Positions 9,512 through 17,766 of a stretch of DNA of 64,000 nt are shown piece after piece; within the stretch, counting starts at the first letter, position 1, and the number at the start of each line of letters is the position of its first letter. Position numbers and translations under genes: made by a program. Source of the stretch: Klebsiella ornithinolytica NBRC 105727 = ATCC 31898. GTDB lineage: Bacteria > Pseudomonadota > Gammaproteobacteria > Enterobacterales > Enterobacteriaceae. The stretch lies in NCBI RefSeq assembly GCF_001598295.1, contig NZ_BCYR01000002.1, forward strand, positions 1 through 64,000, read 5' to 3'. The notes under the pieces are model-generated. The model was not told the origin of the DNA. It worked only from the letters and a program-made list of their open reading frames with translations, and did no database searches.

Positions 9512-10102
9512 ATGGACAAATATGATGCAAGCAACGATCATTATTGTTATCGAGGTACAGTCACACTGAAAAACAAGCTCGACATTATAGATATGGAGAT
9601 GCTTGAAAGAGCAGAAAGAGATATTACTGCTATAACAGCGCGAAGAATAGTATTTAATCGACCACCATATGACCTAGAATATATGCAACACCTTCACCTT
9701 CAACTTTTTTCAGAGTTATATGAATGGGCAGGGGAACTGCGTAGCGTAGATATTTCAAAAGGAGGCACACGATTTTGTAACACAGGAAGGATAACTGCTG
9801 AAGCTAATAAATTATTCACTCAATTAGAGAATGATAATTGGCTGTCAAATCTTTCTAAAGATGAGTTCTGCGACAAAGTTGCTGAATATTACTGCGAATT
9901 TAATATGATACACCCTTTCCGAGAGGGTAACGGAAGAGTTCAAAGATTGTTATTTGAGCATCTATCTTTAGCAGCCGGTTACGATCTTGATTGGGGAGAT
10001 ATAGATCAAAATGAATGGGTTCAAGCTAATATAGACGGTGTTTATGTAAACTATGGACCAATGGCTGAGATATTTAGGCGCATAGTTACAGTTTGTGCAT
10101 GA
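9512..10102 (+). CDS. fic: Fic/DOC-family protein (AMP-transferase type)
   Basis: The 196-residue protein closely matches the E. coli Fic layout and length (about 200). The catalytic loop HPFREGNGRVQR (residues 134-145) is complete: His134 as general base, the Glu/Gly/Asn anion-binding part and the final Arg. The upstream YEWAGELRSVDISKGGTRFC segment is also typical of the family and forms the target-binding flap. Fic enzymes usually move AMP from ATP to a hydroxyl of a target protein and act as toxins held by an antitoxin. No inhibitory [S/T]xxxE[G/N] motif is evident inside this protein, so control in trans by the upstream gene is expected. The gene is AT-rich and its neighbourhood has defence-type genes, consistent with horizontal transfer. 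Confidence 0.85.
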   Translation: MDKYDASNDHYCYRGTVTLKNKLDIIDMEMLERAERDITAITARRIVFNRPPYDLEYMQHLHLQLFSELYEWAGELRSVDISKGGTRFCNTGRITAEANKLFTQLENDNWLSNLSKDEFCDKVAEYYCEFNMIHPFREGNGRVQRLLFEHLSLAAGYDLDWGDIDQNEWVQANIDGVYVNYGPMAEIFRRIVTVCA

Positions 10103-10366
10103 GATGCCCTCCCCTTAAGGAATGACCAAGGTGTATTTAAAAGGTGGGTGCAATTAAAGGAAAATAGATGCGCCCTTTATTTTTACGAATAATTTTTGAT
10201 AAACAAAAAGTAATAGCCTTAAGCAAACAATAAAAAGTGTAACTGCATTACAGTAACCTTTCCAAGACTTAACTATGAAATCTAAAAATGAAATAGCAAT
10301 TTTCAAAGAAATAAGATTATGAAACAAACGGTGCAGATTTTAGCACTAAGCTCCGCTTTTAGCACA

Positions 10367-10521
10367 GGCTGTGTGAAAACGTTAGCGATAGCAGAAATTG
10401 TGTAGAACAGAGCCGAAAAAGGCGCGCCTACTTAGCATTTGAAACAGTTGACCAGTCGGTCGACTCCTGATTTTGCATAACCTCACGCACTTCGGTTTTT
10501 AGGTAGAGTTTTCACACAGCC
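10367..10521. mobile_element. MITE-like element with 14-bp terminal inverted repeats
   Basis: GGCTGTGTGAAAAC at 10367-10380 recurs as a perfect inverted copy at 10508-10521, enclosing 155 bp without coding capacity. This is the structure of a miniature element or an internally deleted insertion sequence. No clear target duplication is seen at the edges (AGCACA on the left, AGGGCA on the right). I could not tie the ends to a named IS family. Confidence 0.55.
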
Positions 10522-10555
10522 AGGGCACGAAGCGGACCTAAAGCAAGGCGGTGAT

Positions 10556-10578
10556 GTCCGCTGTGAGCGAGTAGCGGA
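10556..10578. repeat. Small intergenic hairpin, GTCCGCT type (copy 1)
   Basis: GTCCGCT, a 10-base loop and AGCGGA form a stem. The same stem with the same loop length recurs at 13523-13546, which suggests a dispersed intergenic repeat. Confidence 0.4.
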
Positions 10579-10800
10579 AGTTCACAATTGGTTTCACCAC
10601 CGAGGGTACATCACTCACATGGTTGAACACTGGTCAACAGGCCGCCGATCATAGGTATTTTTCCTTAGTATGCTCTTTTTGGAGAGCTACTCATTTTATT
10701 TTTATTTCATCATAGCTCTTGTGATTTAATGGTATGAAGTGATGTCATATGCTATATCGAATTTTAACTCACTGATTATCTTCATTCAAAATGAGGCTCT

Positions 10801-12162
10801 ATGGGAACAGAAATTTCACTTAAGGTGTCTGGTTCAACGCTGGTCTGGAGTAAAAATAGTCTGGGCATTGATCATGGCTCCCTGTTTCAGTCAACCGACC
10901 ATATTATGATCCCGCAGTATGATCGGTATGGTATGGAAGAAACTGATGAGATAGATGATGAAAGACGTCTTCAGTGGACAGTACTCCGTAAGCCTCTTTC
11001 AGAAGTAGCCAAGCGGGCTGAGTTACTGGGGTTTACACTTGATGCTATTCGAGCTGAATATCAAAATATTGTAAATAATGAAGCTCAAGAAAGAAAGGGG
11101 ATGATGGAATCATTTCCAGACGAGTATGAACCTATAGAGAATTTATTTAGTTTTGATGATTTTTTGATATTTATTAAGCAATATAGCCTCAAAGATCTTA
11201 AGGATAACCATATTGAATATGATTATTCTAATCGTTCACAAATTCAGGACTTTATAAAAATAAAATTCACAGAAACCACATTGAAAAGAATTCCTTGTTA
11301 CGATCCTAATGAAAACTTCTTCTGGTCTGAAAAGTCTGCATTCATTAGTATTGTAAATTTCATGAATCCTTACTCAGTAATCAGGATCCTGAGTGAAAAC
11401 GAAAACAACAACACTGAGTATGTAGAATGGGACTATGGAGAGATAGTTGCTAACGGATGGGTCAATATTAATGAAATAAAAACCGAGATCAGACGTGAAG
11501 ATTCATTTCTTATCGCTACTGAAGGCTACTCAGACTCACATATATTGCAAAAGGCTTTCCGACTACTCAAGCCCTGCGTTGCAGACTTCTTTCGTTTCAT
11601 CGACGTGACTTCTGGCCATCCCTTTCCCGGCACTGGAGGGTTATCAAAGTTTGCTGAAGGATTGGTAAAAATTGATATTCAGAATCAGATTGTGTTTCTT
11701 TTTGATAATGACTGTGAAGGTGTTGAAGGCTTTAACAAAATAATGAAGATGAGACTGCCTCACAACATGAGTTGTATGTGCCTTCCAGATCTTCAAGACT
11801 TTGAAAGTTTCCCATCACGTGGTCCTGATGGCCTTACGCTCGCTAATATTAATAAAACGGCGGCTGCTATCGAGTGTTATCTTGATCTGAGTTACAGTGA
11901 ATATGATAATCACTCAATAAGATGGACTAACTATAAAAAAGAAACTGGGCTGTATCATGGTGCGCTTGAATTCAAAGAGTATTATGCTAACCGGTTTCTT
12001 GCTATGTCGGATTCGAATCTTCTTGAAAGTGGATATGATATCAGTAAACTTGAAGTTTTACTTGAAGCAATTATTGAGACCTGCTCGAAAGTGGCTGGTG
12101 AAATACGGATTTCAGAAATTAACAACCATTACCCGAACTTATGGACTGAAGAAAGAATTTGA
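10801..12162 (+). CDS. Toprim-domain protein (HEPN/Toprim-associated family), putative defence protein
   Basis: The 453-residue product contains a Toprim fold in its middle: the motif I glutamate in TEGYSD (E241), then FDNDCEG (D302, D304), the DxD pair that binds metal in Toprim nucleases and primases. The long N-terminal part (residues 1-230) matches my memory of proteins annotated as HEPN/Toprim-associated; I see no clear HEPN RxxxxH motif. In OLD-type and Gabija-like systems Toprim nucleases are paired with an ATPase, but no ATPase gene adjoins this one. A GAGG site lies 5 bases before the ATG. The gene is AT-rich and sits between fic and an AbiC-like gene, so an anti-phage role is a reasonable inference. 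Confidence 0.6.
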   Translation: MGTEISLKVSGSTLVWSKNSLGIDHGSLFQSTDHIMIPQYDRYGMEETDEIDDERRLQWTVLRKPLSEVAKRAELLGFTLDAIRAEYQNIVNNEAQERKGMMESFPDEYEPIENLFSFDDFLIFIKQYSLKDLKDNHIEYDYSNRSQIQDFIKIKFTETTLKRIPCYDPNENFFWSEKSAFISIVNFMNPYSVIRILSENENNNTEYVEWDYGEIVANGWVNINEIKTEIRREDSFLIATEGYSDSHILQKAFRLLKPCVADFFRFIDVTSGHPFPGTGGLSKFAEGLVKIDIQNQIVFLFDNDCEGVEGFNKIMKMRLPHNMSCMCLPDLQDFESFPSRGPDGLTLANINKTAAAIECYLDLSYSEYDNHSIRWTNYKKETGLYHGALEFKEYYANRFLAMSDSNLLESGYDISKLEVLLEAIIETCSKVAGEIRISEINNHYPNLWTEERI

Positions 12163-12201
12163 TTTAAAAGAGAGTGGTTTATTTTATTTTTTATGATTTC
12201 C

Positions 12202-12229
12202 GTCCGGCAAGTAATTAATATTGCCGGAC
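12202..12229. terminator. Hairpin between Toprim and AbiC-like genes
   Basis: GTCCGGCAA (12202-12210) pairs with TTGCCGGAC (12221-12229) around a 10-base AT loop, and the stem can extend with TTTC/GAAA past one mismatch. There is no long T run, so it may be a weak terminator for the Toprim gene, or both convergent genes. Confidence 0.45.
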
Positions 12230-12329
12230 AGAAATGGTATTAACTGATCCTGCACTACTTAGGTTTTAACTAACGAAGTTTTGTGCGCAAACATTATGCA
12301 ATTCTAAAAACTCAGTAAGAGATTACTTT

Positions 12330-13367
12330 TTATTGCGCTTCATCTGAATGCAAGTAAATATCATTCAGATCATCTTTATACATTTCGCTAGTTGGATTGT
12401 AACATAGATCATTAATATATAGTCCATTTAATATATCAAATTTCTTGATGAGGTAAATAAAGTCCGGCTTGCAGTAACTACTTGACATATTTAGGAAAAT
12501 CATGACCAATTCATAACGAGATAACTGAGCTCTAAATATTTTTGCATATTTATCTCCATAAATAGACTCATTAGCATGAGAAAGTATGTAATAAATATTT
12601 CTAATATATGAGCCTGATACATGCCCTAATTCGTCATAAAACCCATTGAACGTATCTCTTAAAACTTTGACTCTCTCGTCAGCACTCATATCTCTTACCA
12701 GATCACGTCCTACTTCAATTAATGTGTATTTACCATGATCTTTAATATTCCCTCTCTTTAAGTTTATATCATTGAGAATTGACTGCTTATTATCAAATTT
12801 TTTTAGATATTGTGAAAGCCGTAATTTTATCTCTTCAATAGTCAAGTTATCATCTAAAGTAAAAAAATACTTTATAAAATTATGGTATATATATGCTGGC
12901 AAGTTTTGTTGATTTTTTACAATACCATTCAATGCTATGGAAATGCACCTGGATTCATATATTTCATTGTATTTTTCACAGAGGTGTTTAAAGGCATCAG
13001 TCTCCCCAGTGGTCTCAGAATATATTTTTGTAACTTTAGAAGCATGAAAGTTAAGTAGATTAAAGAAAGTACTCTCTTGACTTTGTATTTCAAATTGTTT
13101 TTTTGTCAAACTAATTGATTTGAGTAGTCCGATAAATGCCATAACACTTACTAATGGACCGGTGACACCACCAAAATATGAACCGAATTCTCCCCACTTT
13201 GTATGATTGTTAGATAGAGGTGAATGGAATTCAAATAAATAAAGACCAAATGACGCAATCATGATCAGAATAGTCCCACACAAAAGCCAGTTTACTTTAT
13301 CTTTATTACCTGTTTTTTTATCCGAATTAGTTTCTGCCTTATCTGTGTTTTCTTTTTTGCTTAGCAT
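12330..13367 (-). CDS. Putative phage abortive infection protein (AbiC-like, two membrane helices)
   Basis: This 345-residue protein has a charged Lys-rich N-terminus, two membrane segments (about residues 26-46 and 62-84) and a cytoplasmic helical domain. The second segment and its flank (EFGSYFGG, then LTKKQFEIQSQESTFFNLL) and the C-terminal KIFRAQLSRYELVMIFLN are hallmarks of the putative AbiC family (PF16872). Members are linked to abortive infection, but the mechanism is not established and the assignment rests on family resemblance. A TAGGAATAG ribosome site precedes the ATG. It is AT-rich, convergent with the Toprim gene, and monocistronic. It probably guards the membrane and disables the cell after infection, which is an inference. 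Confidence 0.65.
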   Translation of the reverse strand: MLSKKENTDKAETNSDKKTGNKDKVNWLLCGTILIMIASFGLYLFEFHSPLSNNHTKWGEFGSYFGGVTGPLVSVMAFIGLLKSISLTKKQFEIQSQESTFFNLLNFHASKVTKIYSETTGETDAFKHLCEKYNEIYESRCISIALNGIVKNQQNLPAYIYHNFIKYFFTLDDNLTIEEIKLRLSQYLKKFDNKQSILNDINLKRGNIKDHGKYTLIEVGRDLVRDMSADERVKVLRDTFNGFYDELGHVSGSYIRNIYYILSHANESIYGDKYAKIFRAQLSRYELVMIFLNMSSSYCKPDFIYLIKKFDILNGLYINDLCYNPTSEMYKDDLNDIYLHSDEAQ

Positions 13368-13522
13368 CTATCTATTCCTAATAGCATTGCTTAGGTTTTA
13401 ATTTTTAGACCTACGTCTATAGGCATGTATTATAACAAGTAATTGTTGACAACATCATGTGATTTTTACTGTGGTTTTCACAACGCGGGAACCATTCTTC
13501 AACTCAATGCGATATGTGTTAC

Positions 13523-13546
13523 GTCCGCTCCTGGCTCTAAGCGGAC
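13523..13546. repeat. Small intergenic hairpin, GTCCGCT type (copy 2)
   Basis: A perfect 7-bp stem GTCCGCT/AGCGGAC with a 10-base loop. It matches the hairpin at 10556-10578 in stem and loop length. Confidence 0.4.
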
Positions 13547-13601
13547 AGCTAGCGGGATCACTCAGGCCGTTATAAGCAAGAAGCGAACATAGTTTTCATC
13601 T

Positions 13602-13829
13602 CTACTTTTTATAGTGACGCTGACTGGATGCAGGGTGTCGCAGGAGGGATACTTCGGGGCGTATTGGACGTCACAGCAGATCCCCTCCGCAGTTCGGGCA
13701 CTGGCCATTAAGTCGTTGGGTCACGCAATCGACGCAAAATGTGCATTCGAATGAACAGATGTATCCCTCTTTTGATTCAGGTGGAAGATCTTTATCACAG
13801 CATTCGCAATTAGGACGGAGTTCAAGCAT
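13602..13829 (-). pseudogene. DUF1272 zinc-ribbon-like protein, broken by an in-frame stop
   Basis: From the ATG at 13829 (AAGAGAG site upstream) the frame encodes 52 residues starting MLELRPNCECCDKDLPPES and ending with CPNCGGDLL, then TGA at 13671-13673. Four Cys pairs (CECC, CTFCVDC, CPNC) match the small DUF1272 family. Beyond the TGA the same frame continues RPIRPEVSLLRHPASS to a TAG at 13602-13604, which is exactly the RRPIRP-type tail expected in intact family members. So one codon, most simply an Arg CGA, has become TGA. The full-length frame would be 75 residues. The cysteine region is complete, so a shortened protein might still fold. Confidence 0.75.
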
Positions 13830-14188
13830 GGTGCTCTCTTATTGTTAAAGGGACATCATTAGATATATCAAAGGCAAACTACCTGTATCGCCTTCAGTTG
13901 TTAGTGTGTATTAGGTGAGCATGGTCTACAGTCAGGAAAAATCAAGAGAGCGAACTATTCGAAAGAAACGTTAACTTCAGGAAACGAACGACTAGCATTT
14001 ATCTTCCACCAAAGCCTCAACCAACACGCAAAACCCAGCCCTCAACAATCAGCTTAAAAATCAATAAGATGCAAAAACCTCTTCCATATCAACATCATCG
14101 CCACTCTTTTTGCGCCTTCCCTTCCCCGCAAAAAATCAAAATCCCCAACAAACTCAACTACCTCCCCTACCAATTACAAGGACGCCAG

Positions 14189-14271
14189 CCCAAAATTCTC
14201 CATCGGTGATTACCAGAGTCATCCGATGAAGTCCTGAGAGCCCGCACGGCGCAAGCCCTGCGGGCTTTTTT
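14189..14271 (+). ncRNA. Possible C4/CI-type phage antisense RNA with intrinsic terminator
   Basis: A strong intrinsic terminator lies at 14239-14271: AGCCCGCA pairs with TGCGGGCT, an inner GGC/GCC pair closes a GCAA loop, and five T follow. The 50 bases before it (from CATCGGTGATTACC through ATCCGATGAAGTCC) resemble, from memory, the C4 antisense RNA family (CI RNA of satellite phage P4). That would be the immunity RNA of the element whose AlpA and DUF927 genes lie at 4.3-6.1 kb, or of another one. The hairpin is seen directly; the family name is tentative. Confidence 0.4.
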
Positions 14272-15219
14272 GTGCCTTGAATTTGTCCCGCGAAGTCCGA
14301 AGAGAACTCATTAAATCCGAACCTTTTAGGCACCTCATAAAGCTTTCTTGTTTTTGAGGTATGAACCGCCACAGACAACGAACTGGTCGAGCCATTTAAT
14401 GGTAGCCTTCGCGATGAATGTCTGAATGTACACTGGTTCCTGTCCCCGAAGATGCTCAAGAGAGGAGAGACTGCTGGCAACATGAATATAACCAACAACG
14501 CCCCTGTTCATCATAAAATAACCAGACACCAGAGGAAGTTATCCGGAGTCTGCAAAAAGATCCGGATCTCTGATGTAGCACTGAACTGATTTTGGGCCAG
14601 GGTCATAAAGCGGGTGATAACATTTTGCTTTGTCTTGGTTCAGTTTACAGGGATGAAACGGCATTTGATGAAGCTTCGCGTTCCATACCGGGGCGCAAAA
14701 ACGCTCAGCGGTATCTGGACCCTGACGCGGGAATACATCAATGCATCGGCCAAATACTGGAGCGGTTTCAGGCTGAAAACCTGGTCATTACGTGGAGCCG
14801 CAGAGTCATTACTTCTCTGCACGGGGATGCCAAATGGTCTAAAAGAAGCCTGACTATGCGAAAGCTGGATGCGTTACCCATGCAAATTAATGAAATAACT
14901 GGCTGATAAACCTCATTTCATTAAGTGAGCTTTGATCATTTTCGGCTTTAGCAGCCATGACGGTTCACAGGATAATTTCAGAAACCGTGCGCAGATATTC
15001 CGCTACTCTTACCATAGGTAATTGATTAAAAAAAGTTCGTTCGGTGACTTACCTCGCGACTCTCATATCAGCCCGACAATCGCCTCCTCCTCATTATGTG
15101 ATCCCTTTCATAAAATATACAAAGCAAACTATATGATCAAAAATAACGCTTTATAAGCCGCTTAAAAAAGATGTAATGTGTTTTTAACGAGCTAAATAAG
15201 CATTTTTTCGATTAATTAG
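14272..15219. other. Gene-free or degenerate stretch before the ROK operon
   Basis: Several short frames exist here (for example 14592-14906 on the plus strand) but none has a recognisable product, good start or family pattern. I see decayed mobile-element DNA on the left and AT-rich promoter DNA of the ROK operon on the right (about 15060-15219). Confidence 0.4.
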
Positions 15220-15237
15220 TTTAGTTTACAAACTAAA
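15220..15237. promoter_or_regulatory. Palindromic operator upstream of ROK regulator gene
   Basis: TTTAGTTT-AC-AAACTAAA is a perfect 18-bp palindrome ending 11 bases before the TTG start of the ROK gene and overlapping its ribosome-site region. XylR/NagC-type ROK repressors bind AT-rich palindromes of this form, so autoregulation of the operon is likely. Confidence 0.6.
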
Positions 15238-15248
15238 GGAATGGCACT

Positions 15249-16436
15249 TTGAAGCTGAATGTTCCCAACACCTTAAGGCAGATGAATGCCTCCGTAGTCC
15301 TCAACGTCATCCGTGAGAACTCCCCCCTTTCTCGCGCCCAGATAGCCAAGGTTACTGGCATCACTAAAGCAACGATTTCTGAAATCGTGAGCGATCTGCT
15401 GGAAGAGAAAATTATCTATGAGAGCGGCGTCAGCGAAGACGCCGGCCTGGGGCGCAAAGGTATTCTGGTTAACTTTGATCCCAACCATGGGCTCGGTATC
15501 GGCATTGATTTAGGTGGAACTAAAATCACCTTCTCACTCTTTAATCTCAATGCGGAGCTGCTGGCGCAGCATCAGGAGTCGACCTATGACGTCACAACCC
15601 GTCGGGAATTTCTCGATCTGTTCAGCGCCAGTATTGAGTCATTTATTGAACAGAATCATATACCTCGTGACAAGCTAAAAGTGATCGGCATCGCCACACC
15701 GGGCATCGTTGATTATCGCAGCGGAACGGTTCTGGAAGGTTCCCCTAACCTGCCTGAGTGGGACAACATTCCGCTTGCCGATGAATTAAACGCGCGCCTG
15801 AATATCAGAGTGGTGCTGGAAAACGATATTCGCGCAGCGCTGATCGGCGAAATGTGGAAAGGAAAATGTCGCCACGTTCATAGCGCCGCGCTTATTGGTA
15901 TTGGCACCGGGCTGGGCTCGGCGCTGCTGATGGATGGAAAAATTATCCGGGGCATCAATAATGCTGCCGGTGAAATTGGCTATATGCTCTTCGAACGCAA
16001 CCATCTGACTCAGAACTGGAAAAATAAGGGCTGCTTCGAAAATTACTGCTCCGGCTCCGGGCTCAAAGAGAGAATGTCCGCGCTAAGCGGCCAAAGCATG
16101 AACGCCCATGAAATACTTATCGCCGCCGCCCAGGGTGAAACACTACCCGCTATGTTGCTGGAGGAGATGGCGGACTACTTAACCATCGGCATTCTCAACA
16201 TGGTGACAATAGCCAACCTTGAGAAAGTCATTCTTACGGGTGGCGTCTCGCAATCCGCTGAACTCTTCATGCCAAGAGTACAGGCCAATCTCGACAGGCA
16301 TCTGTTTGCCAATACCCGTGTATCCGTCGAACTTTCTGAATTAAAAGAAAAAGCACCGCTATACGGAATGGCTATGCTGGCGCTCCATGCGGTCTACCCA
16401 TCGATTCAATTTATGCCGGACACACAGCTTATCTAA
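15249..16436 (+). CDS. ROK-family transcriptional regulator
   Basis: The 395-residue protein starts at a TTG with AAAGGAA upstream. Residues about 10-65 form a MarR-like winged helix (LSRAQIAKVTGITKATISEI), followed by the actin-like ROK domain: the phosphate loop IGIDLGGTK (about 88-96), the sugar-binding region ending VLENDIRAALIGE, and IGIGTGLGSALL. ROK repressors of this size sense a sugar and release operators. The zinc site usual in the family (a His, then CxCGxxGCxE) is reduced here to NKGCFENYC, so metal binding may differ. It is the first gene of a probable operon with a TIM-barrel-like protein and an MFS transporter, and a perfect palindrome lies just upstream. The inducer is probably the substrate of that operon. 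Confidence 0.88.
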   Translation: MKLNVPNTLRQMNASVVLNVIRENSPLSRAQIAKVTGITKATISEIVSDLLEEKIIYESGVSEDAGLGRKGILVNFDPNHGLGIGIDLGGTKITFSLFNLNAELLAQHQESTYDVTTRREFLDLFSASIESFIEQNHIPRDKLKVIGIATPGIVDYRSGTVLEGSPNLPEWDNIPLADELNARLNIRVVLENDIRAALIGEMWKGKCRHVHSAALIGIGTGLGSALLMDGKIIRGINNAAGEIGYMLFERNHLTQNWKNKGCFENYCSGSGLKERMSALSGQSMNAHEILIAAAQGETLPAMLLEEMADYLTIGILNMVTIANLEKVILTGGVSQSAELFMPRVQANLDRHLFANTRVSVELSELKEKAPLYGMAMLALHAVYPSIQFMPDTQLI

Positions 16437-16471
16437 ATACCACCAGCAGCCAGAACAATAAGGAGCCGAAA

Positions 16472-17749
16472 ATGGCCGGGATCCATCTACACCCACACGA
16501 TATCCTTGATGAAGGCGTCGACTCAATACTTGAACGTATTACTAAAATGAACGGCGTCGATCGCCTCTTTGTTGAGGTCAACACGATTTTTGAACGCAAC
16601 CCTTACCCCACGGGCCGCCTGCCGCACAATCCGAAACATGAATTTGTGCAAGGCACCGCCACGCTGCATGTCAAACTCGATTTGCCCCCACAGCGGCTGA
16701 ATCAGCGCGTTGATCCCACTATTGTTGCGGAGTCCGATCCTCTGCGGGATCTGAAGCAGGCAACCGATAGCGGTCCTTATAAAGTGATCCCCTGGGTTAA
16801 TATTCTCAACGGCGATTTTGCCGGACAGATCGAAAACAATCAGGTGATCGATTTTCGCGGCACCCCGGTTGAACACTGGCTATGTCCTAATGGCCCGGAC
16901 GTTATTGAACTCTGGATAGCGACTTTCAGCGCTATCAAGGCACAGTATGGTTATTCGACTTTCCTGATTGACCGCATCCGCTATCCCGACTGGGCGGGTA
17001 AGAGCGTCAGCCCCAGAGGATTATTCACCTGTTTCTGTCCGCACTGTCAGAGCGAAATGACCCGGACAGGCATCAATGTCGAGGCGGTACGCCAACGTCT
17101 GGAAACCCTGGCGGCTCACATGCGCTCCGGCGAGTACGAGGCGACGGTCGATGCCTTATTAAATGACGAGCTCCTGCAGCGCTGGATGGCGTTTCGCCAG
17201 CATAGCGTCTCTCGCTTTGTACAGAACCTGCTGGCCGGAATCAGCGACAGGGAAGCCGGGGAAAGCGAACTTTGGCTCGATCTCTGGCCACCAGCCTATT
17301 CCTGGATCTTAGGTCAGGACTATCAGTCACTGACTCGTTCCTCTAAGGTCCTGAAACACTTCCCCTACCATAAGCTCGGCGGCGGCGCGGACGTTCAGGG
17401 ACTCATTGAATATTTCGCCAACGATGACGCCCAGCGTGAAAGCGCCTTTCGCGCCTTTATGCGCCTGTTCAACCTGCCCTACGACATCACATATCAACAG
17501 TTCAAAGCAGAAGGTTTCCCGATTGAATTTGTAAAACAGCAAAACAATCTGGTGCGTGAAAAATCGCAGCCGGGCACCTTCATTTACAGCGGAATTCAGA
17601 TGTGGAACCTGCCTCCGGCAGCGCTCCTGGAAGCGATTAATGCAGCAGAACAGAGCGACTGCGACGATCTGCTCTATTACTGCTACGGCTGGGCGGAGCA
17701 GTCGCTTTTCGACGCCGCAGGCAACCATTACCAAAAGCCCATTTGCTAA
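16472..17749 (+). CDS. Putative TIM-barrel glycoside-hydrolase-like protein, function unknown
   Basis: The 425-residue protein has no signal peptide or membrane segment, so it acts in the cytoplasm. Its pattern of strands (RLFVEVNTIF, VIPWVNILNGDF, STFLIDRIRYPDWAG, SELWLDLWPPAYSWILGQDY) resembles the (beta/alpha)8 barrels of glycosidase-like enzymes. Acidic residues at strand ends (E at VEVNT, D at IDRIRYPDW, D at LDLWPP) could be catalytic, but I cannot place the family. CFCPHCQSEM looks like a small metal site. A GGAG site precedes the ATG, and 17 bases separate its stop from the MFS gene start. Sitting between a ROK regulator and an MFS permease, it most likely processes an imported glycoside or sugar acid. 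This is inference from context. Confidence 0.5.
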   Translation: MAGIHLHPHDILDEGVDSILERITKMNGVDRLFVEVNTIFERNPYPTGRLPHNPKHEFVQGTATLHVKLDLPPQRLNQRVDPTIVAESDPLRDLKQATDSGPYKVIPWVNILNGDFAGQIENNQVIDFRGTPVEHWLCPNGPDVIELWIATFSAIKAQYGYSTFLIDRIRYPDWAGKSVSPRGLFTCFCPHCQSEMTRTGINVEAVRQRLETLAAHMRSGEYEATVDALLNDELLQRWMAFRQHSVSRFVQNLLAGISDREAGESELWLDLWPPAYSWILGQDYQSLTRSSKVLKHFPYHKLGGGADVQGLIEYFANDDAQRESAFRAFMRLFNLPYDITYQQFKAEGFPIEFVKQQNNLVREKSQPGTFIYSGIQMWNLPPAALLEAINAAEQSDCDDLLYYCYGWAEQSLFDAAGNHYQKPIC

Positions 17750-17766
17750 TACAGGGGAAATTCACA

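Larger units (their letters stand above)
10103..10800. other. Long gene-free stretch between fic and the Toprim gene
   Basis: No convincing gene is present in these 698 bases. They hold the 155-bp MITE-like element at 10367-10521 and a small GTCCGCT hairpin at 10556-10578 (both listed). The right end, AT-rich, is the probable promoter region of the Toprim gene. Confidence 0.5.

Noticed and set aside
14592-14906. Short plus-strand frame as a phage gene, considered as SymE-like
   Set aside because: TTG start without ribosome site, no family pattern, and two other frames of similar length overlap it. No SymE motif could be aligned.
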